Source: Gallibacterium faecale (GTDB lineage: Bacteria; Pseudomonadota; Gammaproteobacteria; Enterobacterales; Pasteurellaceae). From it: a stretch of 24,138 nucleotides of DNA. The translations under genes were made by a program, and so were the position numbers. Numbering within the stretch: the stretch's first letter is position 1; each line of letters begins with the position of its first letter. Below are positions 23,453 through 24,138 of the stretch, piece after piece. Location: contig NZ_JAQIBB010000066.1 in the NCBI RefSeq assembly GCF_027920745.1, positions 1 through 24,138 of the forward strand. Direction: 5' to 3'. Under the pieces are notes generated by a model. It was given only the letters and a program-made list of their open reading frames with translations. It was not told the origin of the DNA and did no database searches.

Positions 23453-23593
23453 ATGCGTAGAAATGCAAGAAGAACATTAAAGAATTTTAAGACATTAAGA
23501 ATCCGCCGTTTAATGCTATTAAAACGGATTCAAAAGCGTAAACAGTATATCCAAGCACGCCATAGAATCCGTTTTTTGAAAGAACAAGAATAG
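23453..23593 (+). CDS. Very basic 46-residue small ORF, unknown function
   Basis: The ATG at 23453 has GGGAG about 7 bp upstream and opens a 46-codon frame ending in TAG. The product begins MRRNARRTLKNFKTLRIRR and ends RIRFLKEQE. It has 12 Arg and 6 Lys but only two acidic residues, both in the last three positions. It contains no Cys or Trp. It looks like one or two amphipathic basic helices and could bind RNA, DNA or the ribosome. I do not recognise a family. It follows the pckA terminator, with no clear promoter, and is convergent with rarD. A chance frame is possible, but the ribosome site and biased composition argue for a real gene. Confidence 0.5.
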   Translation: MRRNARRTLKNFKTLRIRRLMLLKRIQKRKQYIQARHRIRFLKEQE

Positions 23594-23629
23594 GTACTGT
23601 TAGGTATTTAGTTTTTGCAAAGCTATTTA

Positions 23630-24138
23630 TTAGATAGATTTTAATTTAATTCTAGTAGGCGTAATAAAGCCATTGATGGCTAAAACGCATAACGCACTCC
23701 AAATAAATCCATAAGTAATATAAGCAGTAGAAGGCATTGCAGTATTAAGTACAGTAATGGATAAAATAAAGAGTAGTGTTGGTTCAATATAGCTGAGTAA
23801 ACCAAATAATTTCATTGGTAATAATGTGCTGGAACGCACATTAAATGACATAGATAACGCACTGACTATGCCGAGTAAAGGGAGTAGTAACCAATATTGA
23901 GGTTGATGGCTAATCGTATACCATACGTCTTGTTGTGGTAAGAGAAAATATAAAGCGAAAGGTGCTATCAAAGTGAGATCAAACGTTAATCCTAATAAAG
24001 CAGGAACTTTTAGCATACGCCGAGATAGATAATAGGGTGGATAGAGAAGTACTACCCATAATGTAGTCCAAGAGAAAGCGTGGGTACGATATAATTCGTT
24101 TAAAATACCACAGATGGCTAAGATTAATGCTAATAATT
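23630..24138 (-). CDS. rarD: RarD-type EamA/DMT transporter (3' part, cut by window edge)
   Basis: The visible frame runs from the window edge to the stop at 23630 and covers the last 168 or so residues of a protein that is normally about 295. It is strongly hydrophobic, with about five membrane segments in view. LALILAICGILNELYRTHAFSW, the LLPLLGIVSALSMSF segment, LFGLLSYIEPTLLFILSITVL and the closing FIWSALCVLAING match the second EamA repeat of RarD. RarD proteins are inner-membrane members of the drug/metabolite transporter superfamily with unknown natural substrates. The internal ATG at 24016 is not the start, because the same frame continues upstream with matching sequence. Confidence 0.85.
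   Translation of the reverse strand, partial: LLALILAICGILNELYRTHAFSWTTLWVVLLYPPYYLSRRMLKVPALLGLTFDLTLIAPFALYFLLPQQDVWYTISHQPQYWLLLPLLGIVSALSMSFNVRSSTLLPMKLFGLLSYIEPTLLFILSITVLNTAMPSTAYITYGFIWSALCVLAINGFITPTRIKLKSI

Noticed and set aside
23440..23460. A six-codon upstream frame overlapping the start of the small basic ORF
   Set aside because: Too short to judge, and it lacks its own ribosome site; most likely chance.

Overview
This 24.1 kb window looks like part of a Pasteurellaceae chromosome. Three things point that way: the AT-rich sequence; the set of genes (maf, rmuC, ispB, rplU-rpmA, mutM, ATP-dependent pckA, rarD); and a urease locus carrying the nikKLMQO nickel transporter beside a MerR-type regulator of the Haemophilus NimR kind. 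I found by eye two perfect copies of the ACAAGCGGT uptake-signal core and no perfect AAGTGCGGT core. That favours the Actinobacillus pleuropneumoniae-type branch of the family. I do not name a species.

Layout. Positions 1-629 (minus) hold the 5' part of a TolC-family outer membrane channel gene. Then come maf (minus) and rmuC (plus). From 2947 to 17535 lies one nickel/urea/urease block. Its minus-strand arm reads nimR - urtA - urtB - urtC - urtD - urtE - ureA - ureB - ureC - ureE - ureF - ureG - ureD. Its plus-strand arm, divergent from nimR, reads nikK-nikL-nikM-nikQ-nikO. Beyond it are a small lipoprotein gene, queH and ispB (minus, probably one transcript), then rplU-rpmA, mutM and pckA (plus), a 46-codon very basic small ORF (plus), and the 3' part of rarD (minus, running off the end).

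How the block works. UrtA (periplasmic receptor), UrtB/UrtC (membrane) and UrtD/UrtE (ATPases) form an ABC importer for urea. NikKLMQO is an ECF-type nickel importer. UreE/UreG/UreF/UreD deliver nickel to the UreABC apo-urease, which makes ammonia and CO2 from urea. The nimR-nikK gap contains a textbook MerR-class promoter with a 19-bp spacer and a 13-bp dyad, so nickel uptake is probably set by NimR.

The main oddity is urtD. Its reading frame is interrupted by one in-frame TAA codon between the Walker A motif and the Q-loop, with everything downstream still in frame and intact. Other points to follow up are an inverted repeat over the urtA promoter, overlapping TCTAA/TTAGA inverted repeats in front of nimR, a CRP site placed exactly at -41.5 before pckA, a possible structured leader before rplU, and the small basic ORF after the pckA terminator. 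I see no phage, insertion sequence, CRISPR array, tRNA or rRNA.
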